Part shown: piece after piece, positions 24,561 to 35,743 of the stretch
How the letters are laid out: each line of letters begins with the position of its first letter
How positions within the stretch are numbered: position 1 is the first letter of the stretch
NCBI GenBank assembly: GCA_021613375.1
Contig: CM038717.1
Coordinates: 37,644,699 to 37,708,698 of the forward strand
Source: Megaleporinus macrocephalus
Taxonomy: Eukaryota > Chordata > Actinopteri > Characiformes > Anostomidae
Length of the DNA: 64,000 nucleotides
Reading direction: 5' to 3'
Translations under genes and position numbers: made by a program
Notes under the pieces: generated by a model
Told to the model about the DNA's origin: nothing
The model's database searches: none
The model's input: only the letters and a program-made list of their open reading frames with translations

Positions 24561-25129
24561 CTGTGAAGAGAATAGTTTATTTACAAGGATATCTAATTTA
24601 TCTCCACTACAGTGCTAGTTTGTGCTATGCTGTTTCTCTAAGACAAAATAACTACTTAGAACTCATTACTCAATCACCAAATTCATGTATATCACTAACA
24701 TCCACTACATTAGTTTCATGTTCTCTGCCCTTAGTTAAATGTCTGTAAACTGTCGTAATCAAGCAATGAATGAATATGTATGTGCTTGTGGGATCGGTTC
24801 CCAAGTGGAAGTTTTAAGCACGCATCCACTTTAAACTTCATATTTGTTTTGTCTCTCCTGGCGGAACATTACTGTGATCTGAAAGGGCTTTGTTGTGAAA
24901 ACTACTGATAATTGTAATAACTTTTTAAGACTTTACAGTCCTCGCTAAATGTACATTTCTAGCATCATTAAGGAATGTTTAAGGGATTCTGCGATGCTTG
25001 TAAGGGTTTAAGAGAGAATCTAGATTTAAGTCTCTCTGTCTTCTCACTTTTCCCCTCTTTGTTAGTTACAGCAGCTGAAAATGAACTGAACTTAAACATG
25101 AATTAAAAGATCAAGCCAGTAACACTTAC

Positions 25130-25163
25130 CCTTGGCAGTCCTGGATTACTCTGAGCTATTTTT
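25130..25163 (-). CDS. Gene A exon 4: 34-bp phase-resetting linker
   Basis: A 34-bp exon between acceptor 'atatttgtccag' and a consensus donor gtaagtg. The first base completes the Arg codon left by exon 3, and the other 33 bases give KIAQSNPGLPR and end in phase 0. That is exactly what is needed to enter the mini-exons. Very short exons can arise by chance. Support rests on three things: strong splice sites, the correct length modulo 3, and position between exon 3 and the first mini-exon. Confidence 0.45.
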
Positions 25164-25689
25164 CTGGACAAATATTAAAATTAATTAATATGAATGACAT
25201 TTTAATTAATTACATTTTTAAATTTAATTATGTCTTCACTGTCCAGAGAAAAACATGTATCACAATTTTTGATGATTTTCATTGTTCTATATTATTTGAA
25301 CATGACTGTTCACTTAGAATAAAATCTCTTTACAGTAACTTACACTGAAAGTAAAGAAAGTTTTTGGTCTCTACTATAAAGTTACTGTTTTTGAGATACT
25401 TGATTTCTCTGGACAGCAACAATATAAGATTTGTACATTCTGCAGTGTAATAGTTTTATATTGCTTCTGTGGTGAGCAAGACTTATAGCTATATGAACAA
25501 TGTCTTTTTTCATTCTAAGTTATTAAAAGATGTCCATATTAATTTTTATCACTGTATTTAGAGGTTATGTCTGAAGGCAAGATCAAACTACAAATAGAAG
25601 GAGTTTTACCAGAAGAAGCAACAAAACAGAAGACCAACAAAAACTCTGCATTGACTTTCTTGTGAACCTATCTGGTGCTTTTTTTATTA

Positions 25690-26800
25690 TTATAGTTTTG
25701 TTTTGTTTTTTTTGAGGATAGAGAAATAAAGGGGAGAACTCAAGAGTCCGACATTCCTAACCCCACTGCGCAATCCCACCTGTAAGCCTGAATGAGGTCT
25801 GGGTCCAGGATGTGATAAGTCAGACCATAACCCTACCAGTCCACCAGATACTAGGTACTGCCCTGAACACGACAAGGAGGCATCTGGTGGTGTAAACAGC
25901 TTACGGGAGGGAACCCGAAGTGGCAGGTCTTTGGCCAACAGCCATACCCGCATACCGGTGCGGAAAGAAGGCGCAGGTCTGTGGTCTGCAATTCGGTTTT
26001 GCCTACTGCACTTCTGAGGGCTCATTTAGCCTTCCTCCAGGTTACATGACACCTTTGGATGAATTGCCTGGCCGATGAGACTTCAGTGTCCACCTCCTGA
26101 TCCAGGAACATGATGATCATTAGATGACATTAGGTGATCAGACCAGGAGAAAGAGTTGGAGGAGGCCAGGTCCATTCTAGGTCTTGGTCCCTCTCAGATT
26201 GACTGGGGCTGGAACCCTAATGACAGGGTTGACCTCCAGATGCTGACAAGAAGGCCTCTTAGAACCGGCTGGCAACCTGTGGGCCTCTATGAGAGACCAC
26301 CTCCTTAGATGCACCCATGGACACTGACCACACGTTGCAGAAACAGCTTGCTGTCTCTCTGGTTGATGGTAGCTTTGGTAGCGCAACAAGGTGGCATGCT
26401 TTAGAGAAGCGATTGACCTAAAATCATGGCCAGTGAAAGTCCACTAAAAGTGGAAGGAGCATACAGCCTACTAGAAGGTCCTCCACCCAGGTCTGGCTCA
26501 ATAAAACACCTGCTTTGGAGAAAAGTTTGGGCAGGAAACCAAGAACAAAGACTGCCAGGGGAAAACACTGGCCACCTCAAAATAATAAGGAGAAGGAGTT
26601 TTCCCAAAAGGAACAACAAAAAAAATAGAAGACCCATAACGTGAGCAACCCAGCAACTTCCGGCTTCCTTGCTCGCTTAATATAGCCCTATGACCTGGTG
26701 CAGGGCATTTAGCCTGATTGGCAGCTTGGCGTCGCCCTCTGGGGTCCTGGGGATGCGGCCAGGCCCAGAGCCAGCCTTTACCTTATCCTTTTGGAAACGG
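25690..26800 (-). mobile_element. Ty3/Gypsy-like remnant inside the gene A intron
   Basis: On the minus strand, 26025-25800 shows the integrase C-terminal pattern 'PAPSFRTGMRVWLLAKDLPL' then RVPSRKL, typical of fish Gypsy elements. The frame is closed within about 110 codons, and protease, RT and RNase H are not visible. Flanking 26.04-26.8 kb is GC-richer than the region around it and probably belongs to the same insertion; the ends are not defined. Confidence 0.5.
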
Positions 26801-27185
26801 AAGTGTCAATGATTATTGTATCTAGCACAGTCTAAGAGTCCAAGTGTCCAATTAAAGGGTCGTTTTTTGTAATATTTTGTTTCTAAACCATTTAATTATG
26901 AAATTAAGGAAAAAGATTTTAGTGTATGAACTTGAAGCTTCAAGTTTTATTATGGTATCTGCTCACTCTGCTCTCGAAAGTGTGAAATACTTCCAATTGC
27001 ACAGTAAAACCAGTTAAAACCAGTCTGTTAGCAGCAAATTGTGATGTTCCACTCACACTTCTTCTTATTTAATTTTAAGGTCACAATCAGAATTATTAGG
27101 AGAATGAAAGTATCAAGAAAAAGAAAAAAGGTGGGGATAAGGGGGAGGAGAGAAGAGGGGGCCATAGTGTAGAGACTGAAAGAAA

Positions 27186-27210
27186 GGGATGGGATGGGAT
27201 GGGATGGGAT
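27186..27210 (+). repeat. (GGGAT)5 tract, G-quadruplex motif
   Basis: Five GGG runs spaced by AT within a purine-rich intron segment (27.11-27.26 kb) between exons 3 and 4 of gene A. Confidence 0.85.
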
Positions 27211-27462
27211 GACAGAAAAAAGGAGGGGTATCAGGAGATAAGAGAAAGAAGGGATTATAAATTATATGAAAATATAAACATTTAGAATTTCTATTTACTA
27301 ATTACACAGAATATAGAGTTTGTCAATATTAAATAGTTGAGGTGGTTATAATGTAAAGTAATGAATGTTTGTATGTTGGAAGAACAAGTTAAGATGGTTA
27401 GAAGTTGGTAAAGTATTCAGTACAGGATGTTAAATATTATTAATAGTGTAAAACATATTCAC

Positions 27463-27680
27463 CTTTGATATTTAACCACGTCCACACTCGTGATCTGTTC
27501 ACCCTCTCGGGTTATTATGAAGTACAATGGCAGTTGTTCTGGCAGCAGGTCAGCATTTGTCAGCCATATATTCTGGGGGACATTCAGCTCCTTCTGGTCC
27601 TCTGTCAGAAAAATAACTTCATCCTTGTTAAGCAATCCGTCCACCTTTACAAAGCTTTCTGTTTTTGCCTCTGTGACCTC
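27463..27680 (-). CDS. Gene A exon 3
   Basis: This exon is 218 bp, from acceptor 'ttaactacag' to donor gtgaat (27462-27457). It starts in phase 0 and leaves two bases (AG) over. It encodes EVTEAKTESFVKVDGLLNKD and continues through the acidic, Leu-rich QKELNVPQNIWLTNADLLPE to a final DVVKYQ. I do not recognise a known domain. The phase-2 end is the reason a special linker exon is needed before the phase-0 mini-exons; such an exon exists at 25163-25130. Confidence 0.55.
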
Positions 27681-28056
27681 CTGTAGTTAAAAAGGTTAGA
27701 ACATTACACGTGTGCACCACAGCTGTGTACTAAACATACATACATATACAGACAACTCCAGAACTATCAGCACCCTTAAAAAAAAACCAAAATCATATGA
27801 ATTAATCATCTAATGATTCCACTAGTCCTAAAAATATAAACTGTTTAAGTGAGAATATGAAGAGCTACACACAGAGTACCAGATAAAGAAAACCCTTTAA
27901 CAGATTTATGTTACTGGGAGAGAAATAATACAATACTGGGTTTAGGTATGCAGGTATGGGGGGGTCGGGTCAACAAGGAGCACAATCTGAACAGGAAATG
28001 TTAAGTCTGGAATTGGAAGGTATTGATGGAGAAGCAGAAAAGTTCACAGTACTCAC

Positions 28057-28257
28057 GGAAATAACTGTGTGGTCAGACGAGGTCAGTTTTCTCCCACATG
28101 CTTTGTTTTCTGTCACTTTGACGTGAGTGATCTGGATCATCTGGTCTATCTGAAGTGGTGTGTTTGCTGCTTCCTCCAATAGTGACACTGCTACCCTGAC
28201 ATCATTCTGCTCAATCAGTATAACTTTTTCTTCCTGGTTCTGCCTGGATGTTCCAGG
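28057..28257 (-). CDS. Gene A exon 2: second OB-fold-like segment
   Basis: This exon is 201 bp, 67 codons, phase 0 to 0. The acceptor is 'ctttctgtttctctttag' and the donor is gtgagt (28056-28051). It joins in frame to exon 1. The peptide includes KVILIEQNDVRVAVSLLEEA, then DQMIQITHVKVTENKACGRK and a final TSSDHTVIS. The pattern of a strand, 'D..g.v.vsL.eea', 'd.I.IthVkV', 'g.rkL.SsdhTvIs' resembles the core of RPA-type OB folds. That likeness is inference. There is no stop in the frame. Confidence 0.6.
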
Positions 28258-28319
28258 CTAAAGAGAAACAGAAAGAGTGAGAATAATAAGTATTAAAAGA
28301 GTGAGAATAAAAGTAACCA

Positions 28320-28480
28320 TCAAAAGAACAACATTATGATGGGGAGGGGGATGACAACAAGAGGAGGACAGAAAGAAGGAGGGGGATGAGGAGGAGCAGG
28401 AGGGGAGGGGGGTATAGGGAGGACAGAAAGAAGGGAGAAGTATGACTAGGAGAGGGAGACGAGACGGGATATAGGGATGT
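28320..28480. repeat. Purine-rich intron block
   Basis: Repeats of 'ggacagaaagaagg..gatgagg' style. A related block lies at 29205-29420, so the two introns flanking exon 2 share the same low-complexity sequence. Confidence 0.7.
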
Positions 28481-28607
28481 TACAGGTAGTGAATCCAAGT
28501 GGAGAACAGTAGTTGAAGGATTATTTGCTTTACTTATTTATTATTATTAATATTATCATGTTAATATTATTGCTGTTGTTGTTTACTTTAATATAATTGT
28601 TTGTGAA

Positions 28608-28692
28608 GGCGCTTTTGGTACTGAGGAGATGAGGGAACTCTTGACCCTGGGCTCGGCAGACCAACGCCTTACCACTACTCCAATGGAGGACG
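28608..28692 (-). other. tRNA-like sequence, probably a SINE head or tRNA pseudogene
   Basis: The minus strand reads 'ggagtagtggtaaggcgttg' then '..tctgccgagcccagggtcaa' and 'gagttcc', close to A-box and B-box spacing of a tRNA. Acceptor-stem pairing is poor, so it is unlikely to be a working tRNA. Confidence 0.35.
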
Positions 28693-29204
28693 GAAAAACG
28701 GGTGGGGGGAAAAAATCTAACGAAGGAAACACTGTTCTTGGCATATAAGATCAAAATATGACTTTCTAAGCATTAATAACTCAAAATAAACTGAACTCAT
28801 AATGCTCAAAACTCTCTTTACTTTCTGAATGACTTCTTTTTTCCTTTCTTTTGTTACTTTTCACTTTGTTTCTTGATATTTTTCTTACATTTCACTTCTT
28901 TACTTTTAATACTGTAATTTCTTTTAAATCCCAGTTCAATTCTTCTCTTTTTAGATTTTTAGTTATTTTCTGTACTTTTCTCTCTTTGTCTTCAGCGTTT
29001 CTTTTCTTTTTTTTATACCCTCTGTTACTGGTCACCACTCTACAAAGGTGTGACAGAGAATAGTGCTTCAAGCTGGGTTAAATAGTGTGCTGTACTGCTG
29101 AGGCAGGTTGGCGCTGATCAAGTTTTTGGACCCAATTCCACTATTTCTTCCACTGTGACGACCAGTCCCCCTGCTGGCAGCTGGTGGTGTAGCAGTACCC
29201 TTCA

Positions 29205-29420
29205 CAGGGGAGGACAGAGAAAGAAGGGTGAGGGGATGAGGAGCAGAGGGAAAAGAGAGAGGTTATAGGAAGGGCAGAGAAAGAAGGGAGAGGAGAAGAG
29301 GAGGAAAGGTAGATGAGAGCGTATATGGAGAAGACGCGGGAGAAAAAAGGGAGGAGTATAAGGAGAAGAGGTAAGCTAGAGAGAATATGGGGAGGACAGA
29401 GAAAGAAGGGAGAGAAAAGA
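29205..29420. repeat. Purine-rich intron block
   Basis: Imperfect repeats of 'gacagagaaagaagggagagg'. ORFs in this stretch are low-complexity artefacts. Confidence 0.7.
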
Positions 29421-29480
29421 GTGAACTCGACTTGGGGAACATAAACAAACTACAGATCTGAGTGACATTAAAATACTTAC

Positions 29481-29867
29481 CCAAACAACTTTTCCTCTCA
29501 GCGTTAGGTAACACTTTTTCAGGTAAAGTCCCGGATCATTCAGGTCGGTTGCTTTTGAAAAACATCTTTCTTTAGCGAGATAAAACAAATTCTCTTCCAG
29601 CTGAAGTGGAGCTGTCGGGTACACTCTTGTTCCACTTCCCAGGATCATTTCATCAAACAGACCGTCCTTCTTCACTGAGACATTTGTCACTATGTAAGTT
29701 TCTCCCTCCTCGAACATATGAATCTGATTCCTCTGAAGAGTAATCAGAAAAACTCTAGTACCGTCACAGACGGAACACAGACTGAGTTCTATGGAGTCTC
29801 CGGAATATCTGGTTGCGCGTATTGCCACACAGAGCACTGTGTGGGAATATTTCCAATCCATTTCCAT
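29481..29867 (-). CDS. Gene A exon 1: OB-fold-like N-terminal domain
   Basis: Open for 129 codons from ATG at 29867 to a strong donor (gtaagt, 29480-29475), ending in phase 0. The protein starts MEMDWKYSHTVLCVAIRATR and alternates hydrophobic strands with turns (IELSLCSVCDGT, VFLITLQRN, GETYIVTNVSV, YLTLRGKVVW), which resembles a beta-barrel OB fold; this is a shape judgement, not a database hit. Just upstream of the ATG, 'ggtctccctag' could be a splice acceptor, so a further 5' exon, possibly non-coding, is likely. Another reading from a TTG upstream adds six residues and is less likely. The name and function are not recognised. If the OB-fold reading is right, nucleic-acid binding is possible, but this is inference. 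Confidence 0.6.
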
Positions 29868-29899
29868 TCTAGGGAGACCAAACAAAGAATGAAAAATGA

Positions 29900-32000
29900 A
29901 TAAAGTTTCACTTCATTCTGTGTCTAAATTAAACATGTCATTTATATATTTTGTATTGTAATTTTTATATTGCTTGTGTGGTGAGCGACTGAACTTCTGT
30001 TGTACATAAACAATGTAATTTATAAAAAAGTATTATTAAAATATAACAACAATCAATCAACCTTTATTTTCACTTTCACATGCATTGAGGGTGACCCTCA
30101 TTTTCAATTAAATTAAAAATTAAATGAAAAGTAGACTTTAATCTGGTAAACTAAACTAAAAGAAAAACTACATAAAACTAAACTGACAATGACATCAAAT
30201 CAGAATTAAAACAATTTAAAACAGTCAAACAAAAGGATTAGATAAATAACAACAAGAAAACAATAAATAAAAAAGGACTGCACATTAAGAATCGGAATCC
30301 CGTAAATAATAAGTTGGAGTTAAAGAGGGTTTGAATTTTTACGTTTAAAAAAATTAAGTGACAATGATCAAGTTTCCTTTAGTGAAGTTCAGTTTGCTGC
30401 AAGAACATATGGCAGATAAATAAATGCCAAAAAGTCAGCTGACCCCTACAGACCATGGGGTTGTGAGAAACCCTATAATTTAGGTCTTAAATTCCACAGT
30501 TCCTTGCCTTCAACCATTCATAAATTTTAAAACCATCCAAAATCCATATACCACCATATAAAATAACCATGTAATTTCTTGGGAAAACAACAAACAAATG
30601 AAATAAAAAAAAACATGAGAATAAAACTGGGCCCTTGTGGGACTCCCTTTCATACAGTCAATAAATCTGATTTGCTACTGATAAGTGCTAACCATTGTTG
30701 TTTGTCTGAATGCCACACTTCCAAACACCCTGTCCATCTCTGCTGACTCCTTGGACTCCTTGGACCAACTGTCACAAGTCCACTACTGACCAATCATGGG
30801 CCAATTATGAGAAGCTGTGTCACATTCACGTTACACGTTACACTAATACTTTTTCTGTAAGTAAACCTGAAAATTTTGATAAACCTCCTAATCAATGTTT
30901 CTGTTGCAGTCCTCCATATTTCTTGATAATGCTCAGATAAGGTCCATATCTTGTTTTTGATTTCATGTTTGACTGGCAGGGCTTTAGATTGGGCCACCAC
31001 TGGCCCAAACGCAAACTTTTTGTGGAAGAGTTCAAATTGTTTTTTGACCACCCTAATGAAGGGCGTTATCAGAGGGAATTGTAAACCAAGTTCCATCAGG
31101 GTAATCACTTAGTTGCTGAGTATGCTTTAGATTTTCATCCTCTTGTGGCTGGAGTAGTTGGAACAAACCTGCTTTTCCTAACTTAAATTCAGAACTCTTC
31201 TCTGAAATGACCTGTACAGATGACAGGTTATTATTGGATTAACTAATCTCACTGGCCATTCAATTGGACCTGTTGAAGCATGAGAGATGTTGTAACTTGA
31301 TTTCTCTCCTTCAAAATGAAGAGGGAGACCAGTTCAAAGTATATGCTTTATTCTTGAAGATACCGCGGTACAGACATGATCTGAGAAGGTCTGAGAATGG
31401 TCTGAATTCAACTGGTCACTGCACAGTCTTACAGTCCTACCTCCATGTTTTACTTGGCCTATATGACCCATCTAGCCAAGTCGTTATCTCCTGGGTTTGG
31501 GCCAGATTTCATTGGGTGGTTCCTTCCATAAAACTACAGATAAAAACATCAACACTCAGAGCTCTTTGAATGACCAAGATGTGGCTTATAAGGACCAAAT
31601 CAGGCGCTCCACTTTTACACTTTAAAGCTCGATTTGGTCCGTTTCAGTTTTACATGGTGAGGTGGGGTAATGTAATTTTACCTGCAGTTACAACATTAAA
31701 ATTATAAAATTCCAAGAACGTCCAAGAGCAGAAGAAAATAAACAAAATAAGCGATATCAGAAAATAAGTTTTTAACAGTTTGATAGTTTGATTTTAATTT
31801 TCTAAGCAACTAATCAGCTGATGTTTAACTGAACAAACAAAAGAATAATCAAAGATTGTCGCTGAAAGTGTGGACAGAAACACACTCATGCATTCTAGGG
31901 TGCAACCACAGTTAAATGATCTTGTAAGCTGCTTTTTCTGAATTATATTTAATTAAATCTGAACTGAGGTCATAGCTCAGAAGTCTGAGTTGGTCATCTG
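29900..32000. other. Interval between gene A and the CALHM-like gene
   Basis: AT-rich. The only recognisable item is 'caatcaatcaacctttattt' near 30050, which resembles a LINE 3' tail. A minus ORF at 31108-30794 (104 codons) has no motif I recognise and no clear splice context. I see no gene I can support. Confidence 0.4.
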
Positions 32001-32032
32001 GATTTATATCTGTTTATTTTTTCATCAATTTA

Positions 32033-32407
32033 TCAATAACTAACTGAACCTCTGGATTGGCTCATATATCTACTCTTTCCACCGAGAGGAACTGACCTGA
32101 TTTCTTGATATTCTTCATAGCAATCACCACGGCACTGGATACAGCATCCACCACAGCACTGAACACAGCATCCACCACAGCACTGAACACAGCATCCACC
32201 ACAGCACTGGATACAATATCTACCACAGCATCCATCACTCCAGCATTGAACAAAGCATTTGGTATCGCATACAGCACAGCATCCGCCACAGCATCTGCCA
32301 CAGCATTTGGCATAGCATTTGACACAGCACTGGACACAGCATCTGCTACGGCACTGAACAATCAGCACTCCGAGGAAGAAGGTGGAGAGAATACCAAAAA
32401 CTGTAAT
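32033..32407 (-). CDS. CALHM-like channel, last exon (TM4 and Cys-rich tail)
   Basis: Acceptor 'gtctttttccag'; 124 codons plus stop; phase 0, matching the end of the upstream exon. It begins ITVFGILSTFFLGVLIVQC, a good fourth membrane segment, followed at once by a tail of very many cysteines with an eight-residue repeat CCGGCCVQ. The repeat comes from a 24-bp minisatellite (about 32140-32350) inside the exon. The tail ends YMSQSRGSVSY. Usual CALHM C-termini are helical and not Cys-rich, so this tail is unusual. A second frame is also open (heptad-like VADAVSSAV..) but has a TGA just upstream and does not join the first exon. A polyadenylation signal AATAAA lies at 32018-32013. Confidence 0.6.
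   Translation of the reverse strand: MTVFGILSTFFLGVLIVQCRSRCCVQCCVKCYAKCCGRCCGGCCAVCDTKCFVQCWSDGCCGRYCIQCCGGCCVQCCGGCCVQCCGGCCIQCRGDCYEEYQEIRSVPLGGKSRYMSQSRGSVSY
32140..32350. repeat. 24-bp coding minisatellite
   Basis: Plus-strand unit 'agcatccaccacagcactg' plus 'aacac'. Both it and its degraded copies lie wholly inside the last CALHM-like exon. 24 is a multiple of three, so copy changes keep the frame. Confidence 0.85.
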
Positions 32408-32489
32408 CTGGAAAAAGACAGTAGAGTACAGTCAGTATTGTCTACAAACACTGACTGATTTAGTACACGTCTTTTTATCTACATACATG

Positions 32490-32850
32490 GTCTATATTTC
32501 ACAGCAGTGCTGCTGGAGTTTATAAACACTGTCACTGTTCACTCTGTGAGACACTAGACAAGTTAAATGTGATGAATGTTCATCTGTTGCAGTTCAGTGG
32601 TCTGCCAGGTAGACATCTTCTTTCTGAGGACGCAGCCCACAGTACACTGTTAGCTGGATAGTTTTGGTTGGTGGACTATTCTCAGTCCAGCAGTGACACT
32701 GAGGTGTTTACACGCTTCAGCAGCAGCACTGCTGTGTCTGATCCACTCACACCAGCACAGCACACACTAACACACCACCACCATGTCAGTGTCACTGCAG
32801 TGAGCCACCTCCCTAATAATACCTGCTGTGTGGTGGTCCTGTGGAAAATA
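32490..32850. repeat. Dispersed foldback repeat, copy 1
   Basis: 'cagtgctgctggagt' and 'ctcagtccagcagtgacactgaggtg' and 'gtcctgtggaaa' blocks are shared with 42.96-43.30 kb. Inverted pairs inside it suggest a non-autonomous DNA element. Confidence 0.6.
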
Positions 32851-32924
32851 TATAGAAAGTATAGAAAATAATATAAAGACAAAACATGCAAAAATGCCAC
32901 CAATTAAGAAGTTCATGCCAGCAG

Positions 32925-33025
32925 CATGTCACCCATACCATGTACACTAACGAACCTCATCACAGTGCTGTTTGAGGGCCTGAAAATCATGATCATCCAT
33001 TTCTCCGGATTCTCTGAATCTTTTA
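32925..33025 (-). mobile_element. Tc1-like transposase fragment
   Basis: The minus strand encodes 'IKRFRESGEM..DFQALKQHC', matching the IIKRFRES and LQALKQHY parts of the plus-strand copy at 61.38-61.50 kb, with the intervening part deleted. Confidence 0.5.
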
Positions 33026-33049
33026 ATGTTCTTATGACCCCTCCCCTAG

Positions 33050-33750
33050 TTACTTCTAAAAGATTCCACCTCTCTGGGTGACCCCTCCTCTCTTTCACTT
33101 GGAAATGAGCTTCAGGTGAATAGCATTAGTATTCTGGTGAGGGGTGGGGGTGGTATACATTAGACATTGGGTAAATCAATGATACAAACCCCTCAAAATT
33201 TATTTGAATGTAATGCAACAAAACACCAAGCGGGGGAGGAGTGAATACTGCCACAGGGCACTGCTCTGGTTTGTACATTATTACAGGCTGTTGATTGCTC
33301 AAATAATTTAATGTATATGGATATTCTAAACAGAAAAGGTTGTCCAACCAGTTGTTCAGCTTTCTTTTTTAGCCAAAGTACTGAGATGGATGCTATTACT
33401 ATTACTATAACTGTTATATATTCAGTTTACAAGTGTCATGCACATACACACAAATAAGAGTTAGTATTACTTTGACTGCTCTCTGATTGCTCTTCATTTA
33501 GTGATATGTGCAGACTCGTTTCTTTGTGTGTTTGTGTATATTGTTTATCTATGTTGTGATTTTTGTACTTTGCTAGTACTTGCTTTATTTTCTCCAGTGT
33601 AGTTGAGTTTATTATTGTTTACCATTTCTGCTGTACATGGACCTTTTGCACTTTCTGTTTCTGCCTGTTTTACAAAAAGTACGGAGCTTATTAGACAACC
33701 CAACCCAAGGGGATAGGAGTGGGTTTGACATTGGGGGGACACATTTGCTA
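33050..33750. other. CALHM-like intron, no gene seen
   Basis: Mixed AT-rich sequence. I see only shadows of small ORFs and no clear element. Confidence 0.4.
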
Positions 33751-33752
33751 AC

Positions 33753-34490
33753 CCTTACAAAATTATTCAAGTGTACCATTAGTATACTTCTTTTAAACTA
33801 AAAGGAAGTGAGAAAGCTTTCAGTTTACTTTTTATGTACTTCTCAGTGATATAATAAACACGGTTATACTTAAGTATGCTTGGGTTATACTGACAAGTAT
33901 AGAACAGCCTAAGTATATTTGGCCTTTACTTGTACTTAATCTTTTGATTGAGATAGTAGAAGTAAGTATTCTTGCTCTGCACAAAAACATATCCAGTACA
34001 ATATTTATTTAAAATTTGATTTATAAAGATTTATAAAGATCCAAATATGTTTCTTAATTTAAGTGTGTCTTTTTTATTTTACGTGTGTCCACTGGTGAGT
34101 AAGTAAACGTTGTTAAGTTCTTTTTTAAGTAGAAAAAAACCTTTAAACCTAGTCATATACTTTAAAGTACAACAATAATATAAGCAGTAAATTATAAGTA
34201 TTAAGTTCACTTAAAGAAAACGTACGAGCTAGTAAACTAACAGTAAACCCTTAAGTTTACTTTTAGTGTAGTTGCAGTACAAAAGATGTAAACTAGTTGT
34301 ATACTTGGTTTACTACTCTTACACTTAAAGTGTACCTAAAAGTATACTTTTAAAACTAGAAAGTGGGCCAATTTAGTCCCAAGAAGTATTAAAATAGTAC
34401 ATATACAAGTGTACTACTAGTACAATGACATTAGTATAGTAACTACTTAATACATAATTAAACTTTAAGTATACTTATTTTCTGTAAGGG
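33753..34490. mobile_element. Foldback MITE-like element
   Basis: Ends 'cccttacaaaattattcaag' and '..cttattttctgtaaggg' form inverted terminal repeats. The interior is full of 'aagtatact'/'agtatactt' motifs that can pair. No coding capacity. Confidence 0.5.
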
Positions 34491-35680
34491 AATATGAATC
34501 AAAGCCCACCCTATCCCCTAAATATTACCTATAAGCTGATTGCACTGTAGGTATTTAGCAAATCACTCTATGTATAGTGATGTAGAGCAACATTTGTGGA
34601 ATTAGAGTAAATTGCAAATAAATAAACAAAATATAACATTATCTGTACATCTGTAAATTAAAATAAAAAAATCTGTCATAGAGTCACTCCTAGCTAACAA
34701 TAATAACAGAATAAAGAGTGCATCAGAAATATGGACTGCTGATAATGACTGCAATTTGTTGGTTCTGAGTGATAAAGTACAAAATTACTTCTTTACAAAA
34801 CTTACTACACACACGACACCAGTCAAATAAAACACTGACACCATGTGTGTGCGCAAAGCGAAAAGGGAAGCTGGATCATACTATATACTGTCGATGATTT
34901 TTAACATTTCAAGCTTGTCAGAGACAAATTAACGTTTAAAGAAAAAAAAGTTTTTTACTATAATCTTTAGGGGTGCTGGGACTCAATTTAAATCTAAACT
35001 AGGGCTAGCTATGCACCTCGTCTGCAGTTTGGGACGTGGCCAGAGAGAAATGTAACTTTACGTTTCAGAGTGCTTTCTGACAAAAGTTAACATAGACATT
35101 AGCTAACCCAAACCCTCCTTGTCTGTCACCATAACAACACATTATACTAAAGCCGGTTTATTACAGTATATTTTGCTGTTCATTGCTCTCATCACTGAGC
35201 TCGCGTTTAAAGCTGGTGCGAGCTACCCGACACTCCAGCGAGGCGAGAGCTCCGGTCAGTGAATCTGCCGACAGCAGGATAATTCTGAACAGGCATCTCA
35301 CACAAACCTTAACAAAGTTAAAGACTACCTAACAACCAGTTGCTAACAGTTTCCGCTTTTTCTGTGGTTTAATTTTTGGGTGGGACAAATCTACCTGTTT
35401 CTGATATTGGGTGGGACACGTCCCCCACCATCCCCTCCAGTTCCTACGCACCATGCCTTCCTGCAGATTTCATTTTAGTCCATTTTAGTTCATTTTAGAC
35501 CATGTAAAACATAAACATTCTTTATGTACATTTAGGAGGTCTCAGGCATCAAGGAATGTATCTGTAACCACTTAGTGTAAGAACTTTCTTTCTTTGAGAG
35601 GCATTTAACTCCTTCCTATAGGTAGGTTTTCTCTAGAACAGAGCATTTTACACAGAAACTTTCTATATAACTACTTGCAT
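34491..35680. other. CALHM-like intron remainder
   Basis: AT-rich sequence with a more GC-rich island at about 34970-35460 ('ggggtgctgggactc' to 'cccccaccatcccctcc') that resembles an old DNA transposon but has no clear termini. Confidence 0.35.
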
Positions 35681-35743
35681 CTCATTTTAAATGGACAGAA
35701 ATTTAAAAAAATCTGTGCTGTAATTAAAATAGAAGCAGCTTAC

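Larger units (their letters stand above)
22219..25045. repeat. Diverged duplication block, copy 2
   Basis: Second copy of 19765-21640, longer because of the 74-bp tandem repeat and decayed 13-mer repeats at 23.83-24.33 kb. It has many single-base insertions against copy 1, most obvious at 22.74-23.26 and 24.66-25.0 kb. Confidence 0.8.

Noticed and set aside
28608..28692. Functional tRNA gene
   Set aside because: A- and B-box-like parts are visible, but the stems do not pair well; more likely a SINE or pseudogene.
30794..31108. 104-codon minus ORF between the two genes
   Set aside because: No domain, no convincing splice sites and an overlapping plus ORF; cannot be supported as a gene.
32062..32361. 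Alternative minus frame of the same exon (VADAVSSAV repeats) as the true CALHM tail
   Set aside because: An upstream TGA in this frame and the phase of the preceding exon both favour the Cys-rich frame; kept as a note only.
32105..32458. 117-codon plus ORF rich in Thr/Ala
   Set aside because: Antisense to the CALHM-like last exon and caused by its 24-bp repeat.
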